A stretch of DNA of 64,000 nt from Gyrodactylus bullatarudis (lineage: Eukaryota; Platyhelminthes; Monogenea; Gyrodactylidea; Gyrodactylidae). The translations under genes and the position numbers were made by a program. Below are positions 1 through 10,600 of this stretch, one piece after another; positions within the stretch are counted from its first letter, which is position 1, and each line of letters starts with the position of its first letter. The DNA lies in contig SSNU01000172.1 in NCBI GenBank assembly GCA_012064415.1, forward strand, positions 1 to 64,000, read 5' to 3'. The notes below the pieces were generated by a model that saw only the letters and a program-made list of their open reading frames with translations, was not told where the DNA came from and did no database searches.

Positions 1-2
1 AA

Positions 3-60
3 GGCGCAATAGGTAAGCGCGTTCGGCTGTTACCCGAAATATTGTTAGTTCCATCCAAAT
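3..60 (+). tRNA. Degenerate tRNA-Asn(GTT)-like fragment, cut by window start
   Basis: A D-arm stem of GCGC pairs (4-7 with 17-20). A perfect 5-bp anticodon stem (22-26 with 34-38) closes the 7-nt loop CTGTTAC, which carries the GTT anticodon. The order and sequence resemble eukaryotic tRNA-Asn. The T-arm (about 41-60) no longer pairs well, and the acceptor stem lies outside the window or is lost. It is therefore better read as a tRNA pseudogene or the head of a tRNA-derived SINE than as a working tRNA. The following 200 bases hold an imperfect direct repeat (about 142-165 and 244-266), which would fit a SINE body. Confidence 0.5.
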
Positions 61-601
61 TACGGGCGACTGCTTTTGCTCCAGTGTCCTTGTGTCTACG
101 AACTTTATTCATTGGGTGTCCGATGAGGGAGGAAGTAGAGTATCTAGCTTGTCGTCATTACATGGGTTTTTCCAGGAACTATGCCGAAAAAAAAACAATC
201 GAGTTTTGTTTTGGATTTCCGGAGAGAGAAACTCTAGCGGGCATCCAGCTTGTCCTCATAACGATCAGTTTTTCACCTACCTATCTCGTTTACTGGTAGG
301 ACTTTACTTTCCCGGGCACTCTTCCGCAGGGTAAAAGTAGTATATCCGGTTTGCAAAATGGTATATTTATGGGAAGAGAGGAAAAATATTTCGCGAATAT
401 TTCACATGACAACTCATCCCTATCTTTATCCGTTTTTTGTATTTTTCAACTTTAATTATGAATATCTCAAGTTCTAGAAGAGATAATTTGAAAATTTTAA
501 ATGCTTTTATGTTCTAAAATATATGCTTAGCAAGAAAGTATGAGTAGCAAAACAGATTGAGTATCTATGATCAAAAAAATTGATTGTGATTAATAATATA
601 T

Positions 602-1507
602 TTAAATCAATTCGAGAGCTCTCATCAAGATCTTTGCTCGCGAGGTTGCTGTAAACGACTCTGAGTTGAAACGAGCTTCAAACAATTTTATACGCCTGTT
701 CAAATGCACCAATGACATGCCTTTGGCTACTTCTGCTTTGAGACTTCTCCACAAACGTTCAACAGTGTTAGTATGAGCACCAGTGAACGGATTGACGAAA
801 TTGCGCTTGTGATTCACGGTGTCATGTAGATAACCGTAGTTATCTATGGCTCGATAAGCCCGCCACACGTCTGTGATGATCCTTGTTCCAGGAACTATCG
901 ATCTTCGAATAAAATTGTGCAGAACCTCTCGAGGTTTTTGAGTCACTTCTTGCAGTCTCACTTGTCTTGTCTCTTTGCAGAAAGCTCCCACGACCCAGAA
1001 GTGCTGATAGGCAAGGACTCGACCTCTTTGATAAGTGGGATTCGTCAACCTCCACTGTCATGCCAACTCCTCCAATCATATTAACGTTGTCATTGTATTG
1101 AAGGACCTTATCATCGAGCAACTTTCGATACTTGATTATTGTCTTGGCAGATACTCCAGTTTGTTCTTCTGACTCAACTACAGTGATCTTATTCACGTAG
1201 TGATACATGATCTGGAATATCTTGTGCATCGGAGCATTGGCCTCTGTAAAAATGATAGTTAGTAAAAAGAAATGTTAATAGGAATTCAAACTTATAACTC
1301 ACTGTAAAATATGGAACCAATGTAAAGAGACACTTTTCTTCTGCATTTCATACATTGATGCTTCCATTCTCCAGCCAACTTTTTAGGGTTCATCAAGCCA
1401 TCTGTGCATCCATCACAGCGCTTAGGGGCAAATCGAATTAGACTCTCGCGCTTAGCTAGTTCAAAAGCCTCTTCGAATGTCTTGGTCATGAGATCATTAA
1501 CTAACAT
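602..1507 (-). pseudogene. Merlin / DDE_Tnp_IS1595-type transposase, frameshifted
   Basis: Read on the minus strand, the N-terminus has a zinc ribbon (CDGC ... CMKC, about 1340-1425). A 59-nt intron (1302-1244, gtgagt...ttacag) joins the zinc ribbon in frame to the helix-turn-helix-like segment that follows. The DDE core is visible: first D in VEVDES (near 1045), second D in IITDVWRAY (near 860), and E in HTNTVERLW (near 760). Directly after VDES the frame is broken: the residues leading into the usual RGR motif are partly lost, and the rest (TYQRGRV onward) continues in another frame. The catalytic triad is thus split across two frames and the gene is dead. The likely start is the ATG at 1507. 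Confidence 0.8.
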
Positions 1508-1550
1508 GTTGAGTGAATTAATGAGATTGAAGTTCAACCATAATAATTAT

Positions 1551-1626
1551 AACTAGAAATATTTCGTTCTAGGTGCTTAGGTCGTATATCCCACAGGAAC
1601 GCACCTAGAACGAAATATTTCTAGTT
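1551..1626. repeat. Perfect 26-bp inverted repeat (hairpin), 24-bp spacer
   Basis: Arms 1551-1576 and 1601-1626 are exact reverse complements. The hairpin sits about 45 bp upstream of the start of the decayed transposase. It could be a small foldback insertion or a remnant of transposon ends brought together by an internal deletion. Confidence 0.85.
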
Positions 1627-2738
1627 AAACTTTGTAAGTATAGGTGCTGCACTATTCATAATTATAATAATTATAGTTTCTTAATAGACTTCTTGCTGTG
1701 AAGCTGATGTCCAATGAAATCAGCTCTTGGAGTTGCTGAGATATTTTCTAGGCTCTGTTTTAGTTGCTTATCTATAATTTCCTGTTGAGTTAGTTTTATG
1801 AAGCTATCCATCATACTACTTCTTTATTTTTTTGTTGTTAAGCCTCTTTATTTCTCTAAGATATCAAGCCCTTTATTCATTTTTCAGTGTTTTCATTTAA
1901 CACTCAAATTGAAAAAAACTTAACAGGTTTCCAAGCGTAATGAAAACTAGATAAAGCTCTACTATCCCTGTTGATTTATTTCTCTGAGATATTAAGCCCT
2001 TTATTCACTTTTTGAAAAAAAACCATCTGTTGTTTTTACTCATCTTATTTATTATACAGTCCGTTGTAAAACACATTGATCAATCTCGTTCAAGAAACTG
2101 CAATAAAATAATTCAAATTACAATTTTCATAAACTATTTCTAACCTTTACCATCTTGTAGAAAATTTGAGTCAGAATCATATTTTAAATTTCTTAAACAC
2201 CTGCCTAGGAACTGGAGTTATCATTGTTATAGTTTAACGTTTTCCATACTATGTTGACTGAACATATTTGTTCTTTTCCCTGCCCGGTATATGCGATATA
2301 CAAATTGGTATATTCTTCCTCTACCCTGCGGAAAGGTGTGCGGGAAAGTACAATGCTACCCGTTCACTTTCCTCAATAGGAAGCAGACAATCCACTCACC
2401 ACAGCTCCATATTCTAATCTTACATGTTGATTTGTCATTCATTTTTTTCATTGATAAACTTCACGATAGCACGATAAGTCTTTTTCCTTTTCTAATCAGG
2501 TAGTACGCCAAAATTTTTCTTGTTTATCATCAGTGATAGGACATCCTCTGACAAACTGCTTTTTTTAAGCTCTGATATCTATTCGTAATTAGGCTGTCTG
2601 CTTTTTTTGATTGTACATAGCATTCATTTTTCAACCTGTTTCTTAATGAAATACGCATCTTACATGTTCTCGTTTTATTCTTATCTTATGATTGGTTACT
2701 TTTTCTATTTATGTCTTATTCTCAATATAATTTTATTC

Positions 2739-5700
2739 ATGGGTACCTTTCTTGGACATCTTTATCCTGGTTTTATCTTCTTTTGTATTAGTATTCTCAC
2801 TATCAATAACTCATGTGTCAAATTTATCCAGTCACCTGATTCATACATAAATCTTGTTTATCAAAATACTAATGAGATCCTTTTCAAATTATTTTTTACT
2901 TTGATAGGATTCTCTTGCGAAATTTATAACGGGTATTCAAATTCAAGTTATCTGGCTCCAATAAATGCTCAACATGCAATGATGTACTTTTCATTTTTCC
3001 TAAGCAGTGCATTTGAGCTGTTTTGCTACATAACAAGAGATTTCACCTGTTCTACACACATTGCCTACAGATTATGGACTTATGTGTATTTTTTGAGTTC
3101 TTTCTCATTTGAAGCCTCCCTCTTCTTGTTTCACCTTCATTCAAGATCAAAATTAAACGTCTACATCCATGAATTGCTCATATTGACTCTCATGCTCATA
3201 CTTTTATTTGGATCATTGGAGTTGCATTTTCCAATTGAATTGGGATATTTCATTTCCAGGAGTTTCTTCATTCTACTACAAGGAGTCTGGTTTATACAAG
3301 TTAGTCATTACTAGAGGATCAAAAAGTTTTAAAATGCTTATTTTAATCCAGCTATTCCCTTTGTTCTGAAGGTCTTGTCTCTGTTATAAGGTCTTGTTAT
3401 ATGATCTGAAAACACATATTTTGAGATAGAGAGCTGATTTTCATCGTTTAAGAATTTGCTCAGCTCAAAAATACCTTTGAAGATAATGATTTTTAAAGCA
3501 TCTCGATGTTGTAGTTTAATTTCAACATTTATTGGTTTTTCGAATTTTCATTCGGTTTACTTGTAAGTAGTTCATGTAAGAAATTTGTTGCCTATTCGCG
3601 ATAAAGTATTAAAATATCACCTAAAAATCGGAAAATAAAACTTTTCTAATTTTTTAGATCTTAAAAAACCATTATTAGGTATTAATTTTTGAGATTATTT
3701 CTAAATTTTTTGTGAGTTTCTTTCGAACCATTCTCGGTGGGATATTTCTAGTAATAATTACGATATTATTTTACAAATTTTGTGATTATAAAGAGCATTG
3801 GACTAAACTTATTTACATAGATTCAAAATTATTTTAATAAATTTATTAATACGTATTCATTTTTGTTTATAGTTTCGAAATTGGAATATATTTTAATTTT
3901 ACATTCGAGTTGGGTAATAATTAAAGAATTTTTGATAAAATTTTCTTATTTTGACGCATAATTTCAATTAATATTCTTTACAAATCGTATAATAATAATT
4001 TTTTATTCAAAAGAAGAAAAAAATTATCTACATAGGTTAACTTTTTTTTCATCATTGGAGTATTTATTTACTTTTATAATGGCTATAAATTACAAAAAAT
4101 TTCAGGTAGTTGAAGGTTATAAGAATAGTTTTTTTGAACGCATAGATTGGGTTTGTAGAAGTTAATAAAGAATTTCTCTTTTTAACCCATACATCTATGC
4201 TGTCATCGCCTGGATATTTGTATAAAATAGAAAAATACAAAACTGAAGCAACATCCTAAAGGATATTGAGGGTGTCCTTTTAAAATATGCGGATGATTTG
4301 AAATTCATCTTTAAAGTAAATAATGCTCTTGACATTATTAAATTAATCACAACTTCTCCCTTAAAGATTCCCTTGAGGCCATGGGGCTCTATATTAATAG
4401 AGATAAATAATGCTCCCATCTGGTCTCCCTGCAACCCTCTTGGAATCTCTTCTACTTCCTGGAGAAATTGTCTCCTCAACTTCCGACCTGGGTTTCAGTA
4501 TCAACTCTAATTTAAAAATTGATCCATTGTCTAATTTGCCTAGAATTAAGTCACATATATTCATTATAAAAAAATTCTCGTTTTCCTGTAATATAAGATT
4601 AAAAGCGTATAAATCACTTATTCTTCCTCTTTTTGATTTTATTTTTCCTATTTTACCTAAAATTAATAGCTCTCAATGTTTGGAAATAGATAGGATCCAA
4701 TATAGATTCTTGCATTCTATTTACCCTTGCCTTGACTCTTATAATGCACTTATCTCTGTCTCAGGGCTTCAACCACTCTGGGTTCGCAGATATGCATTCT
4801 TAGTGAAAAAATTCTCGGAAACTTATTCCCCAGCTCAAAGTAGCTATAATCTCCGTAATGATAAATTTAACTCTAATTTTTTATTGTCTGCTTTTAACTC
4901 TATTTACACAAAATTCGATTTAGCTGACTGTCAGAACCTTACTAATCTAAAATTAGTAATGTCTCACATTAGATCCAAATTAGATTATTCCATTTCCCTT
5001 CTCTGTTCTTATCTTCATAAACCAGATGATTAATGAATTTCTTACAGATTTGCAAGTTTTTATTTTTCAATTTTAATTGTAAATTGCCAAATAAACCAGA
5101 TACCTTATTTCATATTTTGTCATTTGTTTAATTTGAATATTAAAAAAAATTTAATCTGACCATGCTTTAACTTTGAAACCAAAATTTTTAGCTCAAATTT
5201 CAAAAAGATTCGAATTATGGTGCAAACTCGAAATTCAAAATAATTCTTCAAAAAGACAAAATCATAGTTTTCAAACATTAAATTTATATACATCATGAAA
5301 TGATATTAAGCACTATGTGGAAATCACAGTGTTTTTGCTAGTAGGTTGAATGAAATAATATTGATACAGGATCAAAGAGTTATTCAATAGAGATATTAGC
5401 ATTAGTCTAAATATATTTAGGATACATTCAAGTTACACCTAATTAATATGAAGATGGGAATTTATGATTTTCGAGATTCTCTATTTTCTCGTCAAAAACC
5501 AAATTTGATGTACATCTTTTGGAATCTAGATCATGAGGCCCACTTTTACGATACGAAGAAACATGAAATAGAAAATCTGAATTAGTAGAAATATTCATTT
5601 CTTAGAGGATTTTGAAGACGAGTGAATAATGAGCAATAAAGCCATTATTTCACCGGTTCTCATCAGACTCTTACACCGGCTTAAAATTTAAAATTTTAAA

Positions 5701-6455
5701 ATATCGATTTGGGAAAATTATTGAATAACATTGATAGTCGATTTCCATGACTAATCTTGATCCTATTCTTAACCACTCTGAAATCAACAAAGAAATTTGG
5801 CGTTAATTCAAAGAGAATTATGGCAAATTTGAAATCTTGAAGTAGCCAAATTCCCATATTTTTGAACTATTTGAGTTGAAAATTTTTATTGATTTCAATG
5901 TGGGAGAGTGATCAAAAGGTGATTTTTAGGATTGCAATAAAGCAAAAAAAACCAATTATGAAAATTTTGATAAAATCGTCATTTTTAGAAATAGGTTTTT
6001 TCAATTTTTTTTCTTCATATCGTGAAAATGAGCCTCATGATCTAGATTCCAAAAAATCTTGATCAAATTCGATTTTTTGATGAAAAAATAAAGAGAATTT
6101 TGTTAGAATCATAAATTCCCATCTTCATATTGACTAACTTTATCTTTCGTTGTCAAAAAATTTACTTGAATGATAACTTTTCAGGAATTTTACTGAAATT
6201 AATAAAAACCTTTCTTTGTCTTTAATTCAGATTGCGTTCATACTCTACTCGCCAGTTGATATTTTCAACGGATTCAAACACGAGAATATGGAGAATATTG
6301 CATATGTAAGCCAAATATTCGTCTACACTTGTTGTGTGAGCATTTTAATATTATTTTCTATAATTTTGTTCACATGTCGAAAAAGGAGACCAGCCTATTC
6401 ACAAAGTACAATTGATAAAGACGAGATAACCATTTATATTCGAAATATTGCATGA
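2739..6455 (+). CDS. TMEM45-family (DUF716) multi-pass membrane protein
   Basis: Two exons, 2739-3299 and 6231-6455, join at phase 0 (CAA|gttagt ... ttcag|ATT) to give 261 residues; human TMEM45 proteins are about 275. The N-terminus MGTFLGHLYPG is the family's conserved opening and fixes the start, although the frame is open upstream to 2607. Other family landmarks are the QHAMMYFSF segment, the LFHLHSR histidine motif and the LLQGVWFIQIAF junction, which spans the splice site and so confirms the intron. About seven hydrophobic helices are visible; the tail after RKRRPAYS is cytosol-like and polar. The cellular role of the family is poorly defined. A polyadenylation hexamer AATAAA lies at 6466. 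The 2.9-kb intron carries a LINE fragment and a foldback element. The gene converges on a minus-strand ORF just downstream. Confidence 0.88.
4262..5033 (+). mobile_element. Non-LTR retrotransposon (LINE) reverse-transcriptase remnant
   Basis: At 4286-4297 the reading frame encodes YADD, the reverse-transcriptase catalytic motif, within DIEGVLLKYADDLKFIF. A different frame at about 4410-5033 continues with sequence typical of the thumb and C-terminal region of LINE reverse transcriptases (YKSLILPLFDFIFPIL, then IDRIQYRFLHSIY). The frame change and absence of an endonuclease show a 5'-truncated, dead copy. It lies within the intron of the TMEM45-family gene, in the same orientation. Confidence 0.7.
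5431..6140. mobile_element. Foldback/MITE element FB-1 (terminal inverted repeats)
   Basis: The left end (5431-5560) and the right end (6000-6140) are imperfect inverted copies that share the core AATATGAAGATGGGAATTTA and a matching inner block around GGAATCTAGATCATGAGGC. No coding sequence is visible. Related copies lie at 36534-37230, 46255-46515 and 62622-63310. It is inside the TMEM45-family intron. The element also holds a dispersed block (5606-5690) shared with 41141-41220. Confidence 0.7.
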
Positions 6456-6593
6456 ACTCATGAATAAACTCACATTTTTTAAGAAAATAAGCTTTTATTA
6501 TTTATCAAATATAAATAAAATCTTGAATCAGAAAGAGAGTACTTTTGGTTCTAAAGTGTTGAATAACTATTTTTTCAAAAGAGGTGCTAGGAG

Positions 6594-7226
6594 CTAAAGA
6601 CAATCTGTGTCTGCTGCAAGTGTCAAAGTTGAATTGTTTTTCGAGGAATTTTGTGTTCCGTCTGGCTCAGTCATTTGACTTAGAAATTCAGGACATGAAT
6701 CAAGTCTGTAGTATTCGTAATCGGATGAAATTCTTTCACTTTCATAGGAATCTTTGGGAAAATTTGTACAACTCTCGCTGTGAGTCAGTAGATAACTTTC
6801 TGAATTGAGAAAAGCCTCCTTGAATGCTGTCTTGACACGTTGAAGTCGTTGTTCGGATAGGATACAAGATAATTTATCATTGGTAGTGTTGGGAAATTTT
6901 GCTGACGTTAGGCTGGAATTATTATTAACTTTCTTTGGATTAAATACAAGAAGTTCCCCTTCAGGAGTTACTTTAAAATACTTTTGTAATCTTCGAGTTT
7001 GTTTTATATACTTTAATCGACAATCCAAGTAGGTTGTTTTAAAGTCTTGAGCATTGTAATTTGAGTGTTGTTTAGGATAATAGCAGTTGGAAAACGAGAT
7101 ACTTTCGTCCTCTTTACCATGTGTCGGGTTATACATTGGAAAATTAGACTCTTTTAGTTTTATTTTATCATTTTTCCCAACTCCATTCTGATTGGTTGGA
7201 ATAGAAATGCTCCAATAGAATTTCAT
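6594..7226 (-). CDS. Hypothetical protein, 210 residues
   Basis: Single-exon ORF starting at an ATG (7226). The product is hydrophilic, rich in Ser, Asn and Lys, without signal peptide or membrane segment; mid-protein it has TPEGELLVFNPKK and a stretch of Lys/Arg-rich helix (RRLQKYFK). I do not recognise a family. A minus-strand AATAAA (6494-6499) follows the stop, so its 3' end overlaps that of the convergent TMEM45-family gene. It lies 410 bp beyond the 3' end of INTS3 on the same strand. The length of the open frame in AT-rich DNA and the well-placed polyadenylation signal favour a real gene; additional exons upstream cannot be excluded. Confidence 0.6.
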   Translation of the reverse strand: MKFYWSISIPTNQNGVGKNDKIKLKESNFPMYNPTHGKEDESISFSNCYYPKQHSNYNAQDFKTTYLDCRLKYIKQTRRLQKYFKVTPEGELLVFNPKKVNNNSSLTSAKFPNTTNDKLSCILSEQRLQRVKTAFKEAFLNSESYLLTHSESCTNFPKDSYESERISSDYEYYRLDSCPEFLSQMTEPDGTQNSSKNNSTLTLAADTDCL

Positions 7227-7635
7227 TTAATCAATTCTAAAATCTTTTATTTTTACCAAAAAAGAGTATTTTAAATTGAAAAATTTTAAAGCTGACTATT
7301 TCAACGGAACTCAATTTGTTTATTACGAAGCTACTTTGAAACTTTATGATCAATAAATGGTTGAGAGAAAAATTGATTTTTATATCATTCTAATATATAT
7401 GGCCATTTCGAATCAATTACTTTAGCAATGGCAATAGTTCCAAGAAAAAGAGCAATCCATTTTACATTCAAAAAAATTAGGTCTATTATATTCTGAGATT
7501 TTGGCGCCAATTGTGTCTACCAATGAAAAGGAGGTGAATGCAAAAAATTATTTTGAGATTCGAAAGAGAGAAGGGGAAATAGGAAATAATTCATACAGAA
7601 TGAATTTATTTTCATTAAATATACATGTTACATTT

Positions 7636-10600
7636 TTAGTCATAAAAAATCTTTTTTAATCCTAACAAAGATGCTGATTTACGTTTTTTGGCAGGTTTTT
7701 CGTTCGACTCCCCTGAAGAATCCGATGAGATTGATTCAATGTCGGCAGAAGTTTGTTTTTTTTCGCTTTTATCTTGCTTCTTTTTTGAATTTGGTTTTTG
7801 ATCCTCTTCAGAAGATGACATGCCAGAAGAACTGTCAACTCTAGACCTCTTCAAACTCTTCTTGTTATTCTTGGGATTGGAAGAATTTTTCGGTTTCTTT
7901 GGACTCTTTTGTCTGTCGTTTTCATTCTCCTCCTCTGATGAAGTGAGACCTGTTCTCTTCTTTCTACTAGTGTCATCATCTACAATTGTGAGTCTCTGAT
8001 AACCAGCATCTTCGTCATCCTGTTCAGAAAAGTCATTTTCACTGTCGTCCGAGATTTCCTTGTATTGTATCTTGGTTTTCTTTGGCTTCAAGTTACGTTG
8101 TTCATTTCGTTTTGCAGCCTAAAAATAAAGGAATTTTAGAAGAAATTGAAAGCCTTCTCGGTAAACCTCTCAGATTAACAAATTTACCAGAGGTATTCTC
8201 GACGAATCTGAGAATATATATGATTTATGAGAAAAAAACTCATTTTTTGGAATTGGAGGAATCAAACGTTACTTTTATAGATCACCAGTAGACAAGGAAA
8301 TAAATCAAAATTAAATTTTCAAGCAGTAAGAATGGTCGAAAAATAGGAAGTAGATTTTCACACAATAATGTCTCCAATTTTTATTCTTAAATCAGAAAAT
8401 TTTTTGTAGAAATCAAGGATTTTTTTCCATTTTATGCTAGTACTTGATAAAAATGAATAAGGAAAATTGTTTAACCCACTTCAGCGGCACGTCGTGAATC
8501 TAGCTTTCTCAGTGAATGATTGCCAGCAGGAACAGTGTCTACTGACGTCTGTGTAACTGGCTTCTTTTCAGGACTAGATAAGATTGAAGATGCTGGCTTG
8601 GGTGAAAGAGGAACATCAGATTCTTCTACTAAAGCGAATAAATCAGAAAATTGGTTTTTCAATGATATTGGGACATTTTTCGATTGTGCAACATTCTGCA
8701 AGGTTGTTTGTACATCAGCTTGTTCGATAACTGGAAAAATATTGAAAATCAGGCCTTTCATAATCTGAACTATCCCTGGACTACTTACATGTAATATTTC
8801 GGCAACTCTTACGCATATAATCTAACTGAGAGAGAATCTTTATCAACTGGTTATTTGGTTCCCTCTGACCTTGCTCTGGATTGTCAGTGCTCTTTGAACT
8901 AGAATAGAAAATTGACATAATACAATTCCTTTTCAACGTTTAAATGTTTTTACCTTGTTCGAAGTTCCTTTATAGCATTATTGATCAGGGTAATGAGTAT
9001 TTTTGAAAATTGATTAGAATTCTGGTGATCTGGACAGCTCCAGTAGTTAATTGCTGATGTGGTCAGGTAGTCCAAACGATTATCCTTTTCCTTTTTAACA
9101 TCTCGAAGAAGTAGTGTCTTGACAAGTTCCGCTGTTGGTCTAAAAATTCAAGAAAAACAGTAAAATTTGATTTAGAAGAGTAAAAACATCTTTATAGGCT
9201 TATCTAGATCACAGAGATTTTTATTAATTGAAAATTGATTAAATAACCTCAAAAATGTGATCAGAGAAATCCAATGAATTAATATTTCATGATTAGAAAT
9301 ACAAGATTATTAAAGATAGAGATGGATGAAAACCTCATAACAAAAGAAGAAAAATTTGGAAATTGCTTTCCGATCACAAAGTAAACGACATTTAGTTTCT
9401 GTATTGAAATGAATAAACTTCTACTCAAATCATGCATTTTTAATAGGAAATACTTTTTTTCATTCAAGAGGGAGGGCGTAGGAGGAGAGCTAAAGTGAGT
9501 AGATGGATGGGATAAATGTTAAATTATTTATCACAAGTTTTTTTTACAAATATACGAGTTAATTCGCAATGAATCAACGAATTATTTGCATTAGAGGAAC
9601 TCAATTTATCCAATATCAAGTTTCTTGAGCAGAGAAAAACTATACATTGACATTGAAGGTCTAAAACATTGGAATGAAGAAACTTTTTTTGCAATTCAAG
9701 ACGTAAAAGTTATAAACATACTAATAAAAATGAAAATAATATTATAGGAATTATTTATAAATTTTTACAATGCAAGGAAAAAAATGGGAATAACTTCCAA
9801 CATGATTCGAATATATATCCTTATCTACAATGGGAAAGGAATGATTCAAATTTCCATAATTGGTACTTGGAAATGCACGTGATCAGGATGGAAAAGAAGA
9901 GAGAGAGAGATGACTACAGAAGCCTCTTGAATAACTTTTGCCGATGAGCTAAACAAATAACTAATTCTCGAAACGGCCGAATTTGAGTGTGCCAAAAGAT
10001 AATGAGAATGAAATTGGTTTTTCCTCCAACTAATCGACCAACTCTTGCTCCAGGCAGTCAACTAGAGAATTGGCAAAATGTAAAAGGAAATTTTTCATCT
10101 GGCACCAAATCAATAGAAAATTTCAGCTCAAATTTAAATTTAGAATTTTGTTCTTTAACAAAGTCTTTAAAACACTATTCGAAATCTTGATGAAAAAGTT
10201 GAGATTTTTGTAAAAATCATAAATCTTTAACTTTAGCTCTGAATTAGCTTTAGAATCTCAATAAATTTTCTAGCGCAATCGGCAAAACGAGAAGAAAGAG
10301 GAAATGTTAGAAACAAAGCTATTCAAGTTTGAGACATGAGTATGTTAGGCAAGAGAATAAATGCATCATTATTTTATCGATTCTATAGTAATAATGTAAA
10401 TGAGATGGAATATGCAAATGTCAACGGTGATAATTGAAAAGGTAATCATACAAAATTTCACAGTTTGTGACGAAGAGAAAATTATTCAGAGGGTCTCTAG
10501 TGATTATGAATTTATGAGATAGCTGTTGTTAACAAAAGAATTGATATTATGTAAATAAAGCCAGATAACTGACCTCTTCTCTCTCTATACTTGGATGAGA

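Larger units (their letters stand above)
305..2350 (-). mobile_element. Decayed Merlin-type (IS1595-like) DNA transposon
   Basis: A broken IS1595/ISXO2-type transposase on the minus strand (602-1507) lies between inverted repeats. Bases 305-333 match the reverse complement of 2322-2350 at 25 of 29 positions, and weaker similarity runs on both sides. Merlin elements are the eukaryotic relatives of bacterial IS1016/IS1595, so TIRs flanking this transposase class are expected. I could not define exact ends or a target-site duplication. Bases 1640-2280 inside the element hold no gene I can recognise and are AT-rich. Confidence 0.6.

Noticed and set aside
2607..2738. N-terminal extension of the TMEM45-family ORF (MIVHSIHFSTCFLMKY...)
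   Set aside because: The family starts at MGTFLGHLYPG; the upstream part is AT-rich, open by chance and adds an unmatched hydrophobic stretch.
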